Shown here: in pieces, positions 46,186 through 55,073 of the stretch
Position numbering within the stretch: position 1 is the stretch's first letter
Layout of the letters: each line of letters starts with the position of its first letter
NCBI RefSeq assembly: GCF_001610835.1
Contig: NZ_CP011270.1
Span: 8,307,256 to 8,371,255 of the forward strand
Source of the DNA: Planctomyces sp. SH-PL14
Lineage (GTDB): Bacteria; Planctomycetota; Planctomycetia; Planctomycetales; Planctomycetaceae
Direction: 5' to 3'
Length of the DNA: 64,000 bases
Position numbers and translations under genes: made by a program
The notes under the pieces: generated by a model
What the model saw: the letters and a program-made list of their open reading frames with translations, nothing else
Database searches by the model: none
What the model was told of the DNA's origin: nothing

Positions 46186-46977
46186 TCAGACTCCGGGAAA
46201 ACCTGATGCCGCGTGTTGACGGTGGACCATCAGTCCAGCGAGATAGCCCGCCTTGAAACCGGCGTCGATGTTGACGACCGCAACATTGGACGAGCAGCTG
46301 TTCAGCATGCCGAGCAGCGCCGTCAGCCCGCCGAAGGCGGTTCCGTACCCGACACTTGTGGGAACGGCGAGAACCGGGCAGTCGACCCACCCCCCGACGA
46401 CCGAGGGGAGAGCCCCCTCCATTCCGGCGACCACGATCAGGACGTCCGCCGCGTGGAGCCGCGGAAGCTGCTGGAGCAGCCGCTGCGGCCCCGCGACGCC
46501 GCAGTCTGTAATCAGCTCGCAGCCCGTCCCGGTCCAGAGGAGCGTCTCCATCGCCTCTTCGGCGACCGGAAGGTCGCTCGTTCCGGCGGTCAGGACGACG
46601 ACCTTCCCGATCGGCTTCTCTCCGCCGGGCGAGAGCCGGACAGTCCCGCCGCGGCGGTTGGCGATCGCGTCGGGAAACGCGGCGACGACCGCTTCGATCT
46701 GTTCGGCGTTCACGCGCGTCGCCAGCGAGGCCTGGCCCCGCTCCTGCTGGCATCGGAACACCTCGACGATGGTCTGCGGTGACTTTCCAGGGCCGTAGAC
46801 CACTTCCGGGAACCGGCAGCGCCGTTCGCGGTCCAGATCGACCCGAACTTCCCCGTTCTCGGTGACGGCGGTCCCATCGCGAAGGAGGGGAGCCAGCAGC
46901 TCAACGGCCTGCGCAGGGGCGATCCCGCCGGAAGCGACCTGGGAGAGAAGACGGGAGAGTTCGTTGTCGGCGGGCAC
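46186..46977 (-). CDS. larB: Nickel-pincer cofactor biosynthesis protein LarB
   Basis: A 263-residue protein of the AIR-carboxylase-like LarB family. LarB carboxylates and hydrolyses nicotinic acid adenine dinucleotide as the first step to the nickel-pincer cofactor of lactate racemase-type enzymes. The C-domain shows [67 protein letters not shown] and [12 protein letters not shown]. The longest frame reaches 47265 and overlaps bioF; GTG 46977 gives a normal length and is used, though no Shine-Dalgarno is clear. It follows bioF by 80 bases. larC, larE and larA are not in the window. Confidence 0.9.
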   Translation of the reverse strand: MPADNELSRLLSQVASGGIAPAQAVELLAPLLRDGTAVTENGEVRVDLDRERRCRFPEVVYGPGKSPQTIVEVFRCQQERGQASLATRVNAEQIEAVVAAFPDAIANRRGGTVRLSPGGEKPIGKVVVLTAGTSDLPVAEEAMETLLWTGTGCELITDCGVAGPQRLLQQLPRLHAADVLIVVAGMEGALPSVVGGWVDCPVLAVPTSVGYGTAFGGLTALLGMLNSCSSNVAVVNIDAGFKAGYLAGLMVHRQHAASGFPGV

Positions 46978-47057
46978 GGAAACGTTTCGAAAGAGAAAGG
47001 CGGGAAGGATCAGACGAGTCCGCGGATCGTGTCGGGCACGAACCGGCGGTGGACTCG

Positions 47058-48257
47058 TCAGGGAGACGCATTCGACAGGACGGCGCACAGTCCGTCGAGC
47101 GCCTCGGGAGGATGAGCGGCGGAGACGGTGATCCGCAGCCGCGATGTGCCGCGGGGGACCGTCGGCGGACGGATCGCCCCGACGAGGTAGCCGGCGGCCT
47201 CCAGCGTCCGGGCCAGGTCCATCGTGCGGGGGATGTCGCCGATCAGGACCGGGACGATCGGGCAATCGATCTGCCCGGCGACCGCGTAGCCTCGCTCCTG
47301 CAGGGCGTGGCGGAGGCGGACGGCGCTCGACCGCGCGGCGGCGGCGATCGAGCCGTTCTCACTCAGGATCTGGATCGCCCGGTCGGCGGCGGCCGCCGCG
47401 GCCGGAGTCAGAGCGGTCGAGTACATCTGCGTCCGGGCGCGGTTCCAGAGCCAGTCGCACAGGTCCCGGGAGCCCGTGACGAAGCCCCCCTGGGAACCGA
47501 GCGCCTTGCTGAGGGTCCCGATGCAGATGAAGCCCGCCTCGGCGAGTCCGAGTTCAGGGACGAGTCCTGTTCCCTGCGGTCCGTAGATGCCGGTCGCGTG
47601 CGCCTCGTCGACGATGACGATTGCCCGGTGCCGGGTTGCCAGCCCGTGGATCTCGGCCAGCGGAGCCAGATCACCATCCATGCTGAAGACGGAGTCGGTC
47701 ACGATCACCCGTCGGCGGGCGTCGGCGGCCTTGGTCAGTTCCCGGTCGACGAGGTCGAGGTCGTCATGAGAATAGACACGCAGCCGCGCGCGGGAGAGCC
47801 GGCAGCCATCGACGAGGCTGGCGTGGTTCAACCGGTCGCACAGGACGACATCCCCTTCGCCCGCGAGCGCGGGAATCGTTCCCAGGTTCGCCGCGTAGCC
47901 GCTGGGGAAGAGGACCGCTCCTTCGACGTGCTTCCACTCGGCGATCCGCCGTTCGAGTTTCGCGTGGACCGGCGTCCGGCCGGAGACCGCAGCACTGGCC
48001 CTCGCGCCGCTGCCGAGTTCCGCCGCGGCGTCGCGGGAAGCCTCGACGACGCGCGGATCCGCGGCCAGACCCAGGTAGTCGTTGCCGGCGAAGTTCCAAA
48101 GTGTCCGGCCGTCGATCCGGCAGCGCCCCTCGGGAAGCGGTTCCACGACGCGGCGTTGCCGGCGCAGTCCCTCCTGGTCGAGGGAGGCGAGCTCCTCGGA
48201 GATCCAGTCGAGGGGGCTTCCGGTTTCGCCTGTCGAAACGGGCCGGGACTCGATCAC
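47058..48257 (-). CDS. bioF: 8-amino-7-oxononanoate synthase (biotin synthesis) or related alpha-oxoamine synthase
   Basis: A 399-residue PLP enzyme joining pimeloyl-CoA (or -ACP) and alanine. Features: [27 protein letters not shown]-like ring ([13 protein letters not shown]), [12 protein letters not shown], the [12 protein letters not shown] motif with Asp217 and His220, and PLP Lys251 in [11 protein letters not shown]. Length and order match BioF closely; Kbl and serine palmitoyltransferase are related but less likely. GTG 48257 overlaps the TGA of the DUF1080 gene (GTGA). No bioA, bioB or bioD is here; birA is 14 kb away. Confidence 0.92.
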   Translation of the reverse strand: MIESRPVSTGETGSPLDWISEELASLDQEGLRRQRRVVEPLPEGRCRIDGRTLWNFAGNDYLGLAADPRVVEASRDAAAELGSGARASAAVSGRTPVHAKLERRIAEWKHVEGAVLFPSGYAANLGTIPALAGEGDVVLCDRLNHASLVDGCRLSRARLRVYSHDDLDLVDRELTKAADARRRVIVTDSVFSMDGDLAPLAEIHGLATRHRAIVIVDEAHATGIYGPQGTGLVPELGLAEAGFICIGTLSKALGSQGGFVTGSRDLCDWLWNRARTQMYSTALTPAAAAAADRAIQILSENGSIAAAARSSAVRLRHALQERGYAVAGQIDCPIVPVLIGDIPRTMDLARTLEAAGYLVGAIRPPTVPRGTSRLRITVSAAHPPEALDGLCAVLSNASP

Positions 48258-48988
48258 GATGCCGACGACTCCGTGCTCAGGTCGCGGAGCCAGATGTTGC
48301 GGAACCGGACCGGGTTGCCGTGGAACTGGAGCTGGATTGCCTCGCGGTCCTTGTGTCCGGTGTAGGAGGGGGGGCGGTCGTAGTTCGTGTCACCCAGCAG
48401 CTCGTAGTGGTCCTGGACCAGGATGCCGTTCTGGAGGACGGTCAGCGTGGCTGGGGTGTGGACGCTGCCGTCGGGACGGAACTTGGGGGCGTGGAAGATG
48501 ATGTCGTAGGTCTGCCACTCGCCGGGCTTGCGCGAGGCGTTCACGAGCGGGGGGTGCTGCTTGTAGACGGAGGCGCACTGGCCGTCGAAGTAGGTCTTGT
48601 TCTCGAAGGAGTCGAGGATCTGGACCTCGTACTTGCCCATGAAGTAGACGCCGCTGTTCCCCCGGCCCTGCCCTTCTCCGGAGACCTTTTCCGGGGTGGC
48701 GAATTCGAGGTGGAGTTGGCAGTCGGCGAATTTCTTCTTGGTGGAGACGTTGCCGCCGCAGACGCCGTAGCCGTTTTCGACGGTCCACTTGTTGCCGCCG
48801 TTCCATTCTTCCATGTTCTCTCCGTTGAAGAGGACGACGGCGTCGGACGGGGCGGTTTTTTCGGTGGCGGGGGTGACGAGGCGGGGTTCTTTCCAGTCGA
48901 TCCCGCTCTTCCATTCGACGGCGCGGGCGGCGGTGACGCTGAGCGCCAGTCCGGCGAGTGCGAGGGTGAGTTGTTTTCGGCTGAGCAT
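48254..48988 (-). CDS. Exported DUF1080 (3-keto-disaccharide hydrolase-like) protein
   Basis: A 244-residue protein with a signal peptide (LTLALAGLALSVTAARA, cleaved near residue 23). The body is a concanavalin-like jelly roll of DUF1080: DAVVLFNGENMEEWNGGNKWTVENG, FADCQLHLEFATPE, GRGNSGVYFMGKYEVQILDSF, and the C-terminal FHGNPVRFRNIWLRDL. Members cleave or bind 3-keto-sugars in some bacteria and are very numerous in planctomycetes. The frame extends upstream into repeat R10, so ATG 48988 is used. Its stop overlaps the bioF start by four bases, an unusual pairing. Confidence 0.92.
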   Translation of the reverse strand: MLSRKQLTLALAGLALSVTAARAVEWKSGIDWKEPRLVTPATEKTAPSDAVVLFNGENMEEWNGGNKWTVENGYGVCGGNVSTKKKFADCQLHLEFATPEKVSGEGQGRGNSGVYFMGKYEVQILDSFENKTYFDGQCASVYKQHPPLVNASRKPGEWQTYDIIFHAPKFRPDGSVHTPATLTVLQNGILVQDHYELLGDTNYDRPPSYTGHKDREAIQLQFHGNPVRFRNIWLRDLSTESSAS

Positions 48989-49108
48989 GTCCGATCTCGA
49001 TTTCTGTGCTGTGTGCGACCTGCCGCGCGGGGAGGGGGAGGACCTCGCGACACGCACCGAGTGTCGCAAGAGGTTTCGGCGCCCGCAATTGTGCGTGCCT
49101 TGAACGCC

Positions 49109-49417
49109 GTTCTTGCCGGCACGACGCCCATAGCTCAAACCCAATGTTCCACGGCCACTGGGGTCAAGGGGGCAACCCCTTGCCGCCGGAGGCGCTTCTG
49201 TGAGGAACCGTGGTACGCAACGGACGTCCGCTTTGTGGAACCGGCGATGAGGACTCCGCGCTCGCTCTGGAATCCCCGCGGGTTGGTGAGGGGGCATACG
49301 ACCACAGTGTTCGCGCTTGGACACGGGCTCCATCAGACAACTCTCGACGAGAGGGCCTCCGGCGGGCAAAGGGGCGTTGCCCCTCTGCACTCCCCACCAG
49401 GGGGCTCCTGGACCCGG
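49109..49417 (-). repeat. Intergenic structured repeat, copy R10
   Basis: This 309 bp reverse-oriented copy lies between tandem minus-strand genes, 14 bases from the DUF1570 stop codon. H1 is reduced to CCAGG/CCTGG with a longer loop. H4 has a shortened stem around TTG. The central pairing GCCGGAGGC/GCCTCCGGC is kept. Confidence 0.9.
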
Positions 49418-49431
49418 TTGAGAGGACGCGA

Positions 49432-50652
49432 CTACGGCGCCGCCAGCTTCAGCTCCGACACACCGATCTTCTTCCCATACGCAGCCAGAAGATCCGCATA
49501 GCTCAGCCCGAACGACCGCTGAAGACTCTCCTCCGGCGAATAGCCCTCTTTGATCCCAACCGCGAACTCCCGGTACTTGTCCTTGTCCCGGGCCGAAAGA
49601 AACTTGGCCAGATTCGTCCCCATCCCATACCGCCAGCCAAGCTCAATGTCCTCACCAAAGAACCCATTGGGGATCGTCTTGTTCTGACGGCAGTAGTCGA
49701 CCGCCTGAAGCTGCTTCTTCCGAGGCCCGTCATACGCCGCCACCACCGACTCCGCCGCCCAGTCGGAGACACCCTCATTCAGCCACTTCGGAATCTCAGC
49801 GCTCGACAGGTAACGGTGCAGGAACCCGTGCGTCGTCTCGTGCGTCAGCAGCCCGACGAAGTTCGTGAACTGCTTCGACTCATAGACGCTGACAATCACA
49901 CGCCCCGTCCCATAGTTCCAGTGCGCCCGTCCGCCCGCCTTCGTCTGCCCCGCCTTGTAGTAATGCTCTTCCCACGCCAGGAACGACTCCTTGGCCGCGA
50001 AGGCGTGAATGATGCACTTGCCATACCAGATGTTCTTGCCGGTCGGGATGCGGAAGCCCTCGCACAGTTCATCGTAGAGTGAGTCCAGGGCCTTGAGCAT
50101 TTTCCGGACGTCCGCCTCCGGCAGGTCGCTGCAGACCAGGAAGTAGGGAGACTCGTAGGTCTTGAAGTTGAGCTTCGGAAAGAGCTTCTTCACCTCGGCG
50201 ATGTGCTCGTGGTGCTCCTCCATCGCTTTCGCAACCGCGGCGGCAGTGAGCCGCGGCCAGAGCTTCTTCTTGGACTTCGCCAGACGTCCCGCCGTCTCCG
50301 ACTCATAGGCCAGTCGCGCGGTCCGCTCTTCGGGCGAGTGAGCCAGGAGCTTCCGGTCGGCGACATAGGCGACGTCCCACGGCTCGGCGTTCACAAGGAT
50401 CTCCATGATCTGTGAGGCCGCGACGACAGTCGGCTCCTCGGTCCGCTTCAACTTAAGCTCGGTCAGCCCCCCCTTCCCGTCCTGCTGGACAGACTCGACC
50501 TCGACACCGCTGAGATAGCGCCGGCCGCTCAGCTCCAGGTCGATCACGCGTCCGGTGAGCGTCTGGAAGTCGGGAACCTCACCCCGCACGGATGCCGGGA
50601 GGAGAGCCCCCAGGACGGCCAGAACAGCGATGATCGGCGAGCGGCGACGCAT
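49432..50652 (-). CDS. DUF1570 domain-containing exported peptidase-like protein
   Basis: A 406-residue protein. ATG 50652 is chosen since it gives a signal peptide (PIIAVLAVLGALLPASVRG, ~24 residues); the frame beyond reads across the divergent cytochrome gene. The C-terminal half (residues ~165-390) is a peptidase-MA-like metalloprotease fold with H271-E272-T-T-H275 in LLTHETTHGFLHRY, then WLNEGVSDWAAESVVAAY supplying a possible third ligand. Planctomycete DUF1570 proteins share this layout. The N-terminal segment (GRVIDLELSGRRYLSGVEVESV) looks like a small beta domain. Proteolytic activity is inferred from the motif only. Confidence 0.85.
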   Translation of the reverse strand: MRRRSPIIAVLAVLGALLPASVRGEVPDFQTLTGRVIDLELSGRRYLSGVEVESVQQDGKGGLTELKLKRTEEPTVVAASQIMEILVNAEPWDVAYVADRKLLAHSPEERTARLAYESETAGRLAKSKKKLWPRLTAAAVAKAMEEHHEHIAEVKKLFPKLNFKTYESPYFLVCSDLPEADVRKMLKALDSLYDELCEGFRIPTGKNIWYGKCIIHAFAAKESFLAWEEHYYKAGQTKAGGRAHWNYGTGRVIVSVYESKQFTNFVGLLTHETTHGFLHRYLSSAEIPKWLNEGVSDWAAESVVAAYDGPRKKQLQAVDYCRQNKTIPNGFFGEDIELGWRYGMGTNLAKFLSARDKDKYREFAVGIKEGYSPEESLQRSFGLSYADLLAAYGKKIGVSELKLAAP

Positions 50653-50817
50653 GAGAGCCCTTCGCGAGGAGGGAGAAGGTGAAGGCAAGAGGAAGCCCGG
50701 CGCCAGAACGGAAGAAAAGGGAGACCCGTCGTTGCGATTCTGATCCGCGGGCGTTTGAATTTCCAGTACGGCGAATCGGGACTGACTCGCCGCCGACCTC
50801 GCCTCGAAAGGGTCTCG

Positions 50818-53800
50818 ATGCTCGCCGGCCGCTCGATGCTCCAACCCGTTCTCCTGCTCGCCGTGGTCGCTTCGGCTGCGGCGTTCTGGCCCACCGCCGC
50901 AACAGCGGAAGACCGGGTGCGCTTCAACCGCGACATCCGCCAGCTCCTCTCCGACAACTGCTTCGCCTGCCACGGCCCCGACGCCAACACCCGCGAGGCG
51001 GACCTCCGGCTCGACGCGCGGGAGAACGCCGTCGAAGGAGGGGCGATCCGGCCCGGTAACGCGTCGGAGAGCGAGGTCATCCGGCGGATCACGAGCAGCG
51101 ATCCCGACCTCGTGATGCCTCCGCCGAAGTCTCACAAGACCCTGACGCCCCAGCAGAAGTCTCTCCTCACCCGCTGGATTGCCGAGGGAGCGGAGTACGA
51201 GGGGCACTGGGCCTATCTCCCGCCGGTGAAGGCAGAGGTTCCGGCCGGGGCTTCCGCGATCGACCACCTCATGGAGAAGCACTGGAAGGAACGGGGCCTG
51301 GAACCGGTAGACCGGGCCGATCGCCGGACGCTCGTGCGACGGCTGACGTTCGACCTGATCGGGCTTCCCCCGACGGCCGACGAGGTGGACCAGTTCGTCG
51401 CGGACGAGCGGCCGGATGCGTATGACCGCCTCGTCTCACGGCTGCTCGCCTCGCCCCACTACGGCGAGCGGATGGCGATCGCCTGGCTCGATGTCGTCCG
51501 GTTTGCGGACACGATCGGCTACCACTCCGACACGCCGCGGAACGTTTACCCCTACCGGGACTACGTCATTCGGGCCTTCAACGGCAACAAGCCGTTCGAC
51601 CACTTCACGGTCGAGCAGCTGGCTGGCGATTTGCTGCCTGAGAGCACGCAGGAACAGAAGGTCGCCTCGGCGTTCAATCGTCTCCTGCTCACCACCGAAG
51701 AGGGGGGAGCCCAGGCCAAGGACTACGAGGCCCGGATGCTCGGCGATCGGGTCCGCGCCGTTGGGACGGTCTGGCTCGGCCAGACACTCGGCTGTTGCCA
51801 GTGCCACGACCACAAGTTTGATCCGATCGCAACCCGCGACTTCTACACGATGGGGGCCTTCTTCGCCGACATCCAGGAACCGATCATCGGCCGCCGGGAA
51901 GCGGGGATGAACGTCCCGACTGAGGACCAGTCCCGGAAGCTGGCGGACCTTCAGCAGCAGGTCGCCGCGGTTCAGACAGACTTCGACGGCCCGCATCCGG
52001 AACTGGCTGAGGCCTTCGCGAAGTGGCAGGCCGAGCAACTCGCCCGACTCGCTGCCGCCGGTGCCTGGCAGACCGTCAAGCCGACGAAAGTCTCCGGAAC
52101 GGGCAAGGTCAAGCTGCAGGCCGCGGACGACGGTTCGGTCCTCGCTTCCGGCGCGAATCCCGATACGACGAACTACACGTTCGAAGCCGCCATCGACCAG
52201 AAGGGAATGCTCGGACTGCGGCTCGAGGCACTGCCCGATGACTCGTTGCCCTCCAAGGGACCGGGGCGAGCCGGAAACGGGAACTTTGTTGTCACGGAAG
52301 TGACCGCCGTTCTTCGCAAAGCCGATGGCCAGACCGCTCCTCTGCGGTTCGCCTCGGCCATCGCCTCGTTCGAGCAGATGGTCGCCGGTGACAAACATCC
52401 GGACGGCCGCTGGTCGGCCGCTTCGACGATCGATGGCGATGCTCGCGATCCGAAGGCCGGATGGGCGGTCCTGCCGGAAGTCGGCAAGCCGCAGCAGCTC
52501 CTGCTCGCGCTGGCAGAGCCGGTCGACCTCGCGGCCGCGGAACCGCTTGTCGTCGAGATCCGCCAGCAGCACGGGAACGGGAAGCACACTCTCGGCAAGT
52601 TCCGGCTCTCCGTCACGGCGAGCGCCGATGACCTTAAGATGGCCCCGGCACCAGCGCCGCCGCGGGAAGTGGTCGACCTCCTCAAAGTGCCGGCGGAGCA
52701 GCGGAACGCGGACCAGACCCGGCAGCTCTTTGGCCACTTCAAGGCGGCCAGCGAAGAGCTCGCCCCGCTCCGCCAGCGGCTCGATGACGCCCGCAAAGCG
52801 GTGACCCGCTTCGAAGAGTCGCTCCCCAAGTGCCTCATCTCGGTCTCGATGCCGAGCCCCCGGACGGTCCGGATCCTTCCTCGGGGCGACTGGCAGAATG
52901 ACTCCGGCGAGATCGTCGCCCCGGCGCTTCCTGGTTTCCTCACCAAGGCTCAGCCCGCAGGGGATCGCCGGCTGAACCGGCTCGATCTTGCCCGGTGGAT
53001 CGTCTCTCCCGAGAACCCGCTCACCGCCCGCGTCTTCGCGAACCGGCTCTGGAAGCAGTTCTTCGGCACCGGGCTGTCGAGGAATACGGACGACCTCGGA
53101 TCGCAGGGGGAATGGCCCACGCATCCCGAACTGCTCGACTGGCTGGCGGTCGAATTCCGCGAGAGCGGCTGGAACGTCCAGCACCTCGTGCAGCTGATTG
53201 TTTCCAGCCGGGCGTACCAGCTCTCGTCCGTGCCGACGGCCGATCTTGTCGCCCGCGATCCGCTGAATCGGGAGCTCGCCCGGCAGAACCGGTACCGGTT
53301 CGACGCCGAGCTCGTCCGGGACAACGCGCTGGCGATCGCCGGACTCCTCGACGGGCGGATCGGCGGACCGAGCGTCAAGCCGTACCAGCCCGCCGGTTAC
53401 TGGGAGAACCTGAACTTTCCGGTCCGGGATTACGATGCGAGCGGCGGCGCGGACCAGTATCGCCGCGGGCTCTACACCTGGTGGCAGCGGTCTTTCCTCC
53501 ACCCGAGCCTCCTGGCCTTCGACGCGCCGACCCGCGAAGAGTGCTGCGCGGACCGGACGCGATCCAACATTCCGCAGCAGGCCCTCGTCCTCCTGAATGA
53601 CCCGACCTACGTCGAGTGCGCCCGGGCGCTCGCGGTGCGGACGCTCGCGGCGAAAGACCAGACGCCCGAACAGCGGATCCAGTGGCTGTGGCGGACGGCG
53701 CTGCAGCGAACGCCCACTACCGCTGAAGCGGATGCGCTGCGGACGCTCTACGGCAAACACCTCGAAGAGTTCCAGAAGGATCCCAGCCGCTCGGCGGCGC

Positions 53801-53916
53801 TCCTGGCCGTCGGGAACGCGCGGCCGCCGGAAGGGATCGACGCCGCGGAGCTCGCCGCCTGGACGAGCGCCGCCCGCGTGGTTCTCAACCTCCACGAAGT
53901 CATCACCCGCAATTGA
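50818..53916 (+). CDS. DUF1549/DUF1553 planctomycete cytochrome C (PSCyt1) protein
   Basis: A 1032-residue exported protein. ATG 50818 with AAAGGG upstream starts a signal peptide (residues 1-30). A cytochrome domain follows with C48-F-A-C51-H52 (PSCyt1: RLDARENAVEGGAI, VMPPPKSHKTLT). DUF1549 comes next (LVRRLTFDLIGLPPTADEVDQF, HYGERMAIAWLDVVRFADTIGY, CCQCHDHKFDPI), then an inserted beta domain, then DUF1553 (LARWIVSPENPLTARVFANRLW, NTDDLGSQGEWPTHPELLDWLA, RSNIPQQALVLLNDPTYVE). Such proteins normally neighbour a DUF1501 gene; here the next gene is a membrane protein instead. Confidence 0.95.
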   Translation: MLAGRSMLQPVLLLAVVASAAAFWPTAATAEDRVRFNRDIRQLLSDNCFACHGPDANTREADLRLDARENAVEGGAIRPGNASESEVIRRITSSDPDLVMPPPKSHKTLTPQQKSLLTRWIAEGAEYEGHWAYLPPVKAEVPAGASAIDHLMEKHWKERGLEPVDRADRRTLVRRLTFDLIGLPPTADEVDQFVADERPDAYDRLVSRLLASPHYGERMAIAWLDVVRFADTIGYHSDTPRNVYPYRDYVIRAFNGNKPFDHFTVEQLAGDLLPESTQEQKVASAFNRLLLTTEEGGAQAKDYEARMLGDRVRAVGTVWLGQTLGCCQCHDHKFDPIATRDFYTMGAFFADIQEPIIGRREAGMNVPTEDQSRKLADLQQQVAAVQTDFDGPHPELAEAFAKWQAEQLARLAAAGAWQTVKPTKVSGTGKVKLQAADDGSVLASGANPDTTNYTFEAAIDQKGMLGLRLEALPDDSLPSKGPGRAGNGNFVVTEVTAVLRKADGQTAPLRFASAIASFEQMVAGDKHPDGRWSAASTIDGDARDPKAGWAVLPEVGKPQQLLLALAEPVDLAAAEPLVVEIRQQHGNGKHTLGKFRLSVTASADDLKMAPAPAPPREVVDLLKVPAEQRNADQTRQLFGHFKAASEELAPLRQRLDDARKAVTRFEESLPKCLISVSMPSPRTVRILPRGDWQNDSGEIVAPALPGFLTKAQPAGDRRLNRLDLARWIVSPENPLTARVFANRLWKQFFGTGLSRNTDDLGSQGEWPTHPELLDWLAVEFRESGWNVQHLVQLIVSSRAYQLSSVPTADLVARDPLNRELARQNRYRFDAELVRDNALAIAGLLDGRIGGPSVKPYQPAGYWENLNFPVRDYDASGGADQYRRGLYTWWQRSFLHPSLLAFDAPTREECCADRTRSNIPQQALVLLNDPTYVECARALAVRTLAAKDQTPEQRIQWLWRTALQRTPTTAEADALRTLYGKHLEEFQKDPSRSAALLAVGNARPPEGIDAAELAAWTSAARVVLNLHEVITRN

Positions 53917-54704
53917 GCCAGGAGTCACTCCAGATCGCGTCGGTCTCCACCCCCTCGGAATCGAAAGGGACGGGACAGCCTGTCGGGCGATGGGTCTGGC
54001 CGGTGCTGGGGCTCGCCGCGATTCTGCTCTTTGAAGTGACGGCCAACGTGGCGCTCTCCGCGTTCGTCCTGTGCCTCAAGGCGGGCTGGTCTGATTTCGT
54101 GGCCGCCCGCTGGATCGCCCGGAACGAGCGGCACCGCGGCCGGAAGCGGACGCTCTGGTACTTTCAGCTGGCCCTCGGCGCGTTCAAGATCGTCATCGCC
54201 GGCGTCGCCCTGAGCCTTATTCTCATGTTCGTCATGGCCTGGGCCCGCGCCGGCGGACAGAGGCGGATGCCGTTTGAGGCGGTGGCGATCGTTGCGGTCA
54301 CCGCCTTCGCCGGGTTCTTCCTGTCGTCGATGCTGACGCTCCGCGGGATCGAATGCGCCCGCTGGTGCGGCCTGCGGGTGTGGGTCGACCGCCGCATGGC
54401 GAGGAATGTCCGCTTCGAGTATCCACCGCGGCAGTTCAGCACTTACAACGAGCTCGGCTCGCTCGTCGCGGGGCTGGCGATCTTCATTCTCGGTGCGGTG
54501 TGGGTCGTGGGGATCGTCCTGGCCCTGCAGGTTCCGCAGCAGATGGCGGTGGGGGTTTTCATTGCGTCGGTCCTGTTGGCGTTGGCGGGATCGATCACGA
54601 TCGCCTTCCGGGCCCGGACGATCACGGCCCGAAGTCCGTTCGAGTGCTGGCCTGATGCGGATGAGGAGACGGACTGGCAACCGGTCGGAATTCCCGATCC
54701 CTGA
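53913..54704 (+). CDS. Hypothetical four-helix membrane protein coupled to the cytochrome gene
   Basis: A 263-residue protein starting at TTG 53913, which overlaps the TGA of the cytochrome gene (TTGA). No ATG or GTG occurs before the first helix, so this rare start is likely. Membrane helices are WVWPVLGLAAILLFEVTANVAL, ALGAFKIVIAGVALSLILMFVMAW, AVAIVAVTAFAGFFLSSMLTL and, late, GLAIFILGAVWVVGIVLAL with MAVGVFIASVLLALAGSITIAF. No family is recognised. Translational coupling suggests work with the cytochrome, for example as membrane anchor, but this is inference. Confidence 0.7.
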   Translation: MSQESLQIASVSTPSESKGTGQPVGRWVWPVLGLAAILLFEVTANVALSAFVLCLKAGWSDFVAARWIARNERHRGRKRTLWYFQLALGAFKIVIAGVALSLILMFVMAWARAGGQRRMPFEAVAIVAVTAFAGFFLSSMLTLRGIECARWCGLRVWVDRRMARNVRFEYPPRQFSTYNELGSLVAGLAIFILGAVWVVGIVLALQVPQQMAVGVFIASVLLALAGSITIAFRARTITARSPFECWPDADEETDWQPVGIPDP

Positions 54705-54732
54705 GAGCGGATCGAAATACTCGCCAACCAAA

Positions 54733-55055
54733 CCGGGTCCAGGGGCACCCTGGTGGGGAGTGCAGAGGGGCAACGCCCCTTTGCCCGCCGGAGGCCTGGC
54801 CGTCGAGAGATGTCTGAAGGATCACGTATCCAAACGCGGACAACGTGCCGGATGCCCCCTCACCAATCCGCGGGGATTGCAAACCCAGCGGCATCGGGTG
54901 AGGGAGTCCTCAACAACGGTACCACAAAGGGGACATCCGTTGCTTACCACGGTTCTTCATAGAAGTGCCTCCGGCGGCAAGGGGGCGTGGCCCCCTTGAC
55001 CCCAGACTGCCGTGGCACGTTGGGTTCGAGCTATGGGAGCCGTGCCGGCAAGGAC
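54733..55055 (+). repeat. Intergenic structured repeat, copy R11
   Basis: This 323 bp copy in forward orientation lies between convergent genes, its tail reaching to within about 10 bases of the acyltransferase stop. H2 has the GCAGAGGGGC form. H4 is of the C·G type with a GTG loop. Confidence 0.9.
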
Positions 55056-55073
55056 GCGGTTCGGGCTGGCGCG

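Noticed and set aside
51436-53928. 830-residue minus-strand frame opposite the DUF1549/DUF1553 gene
   Set aside because: Antisense shadow of a recognised multidomain protein.
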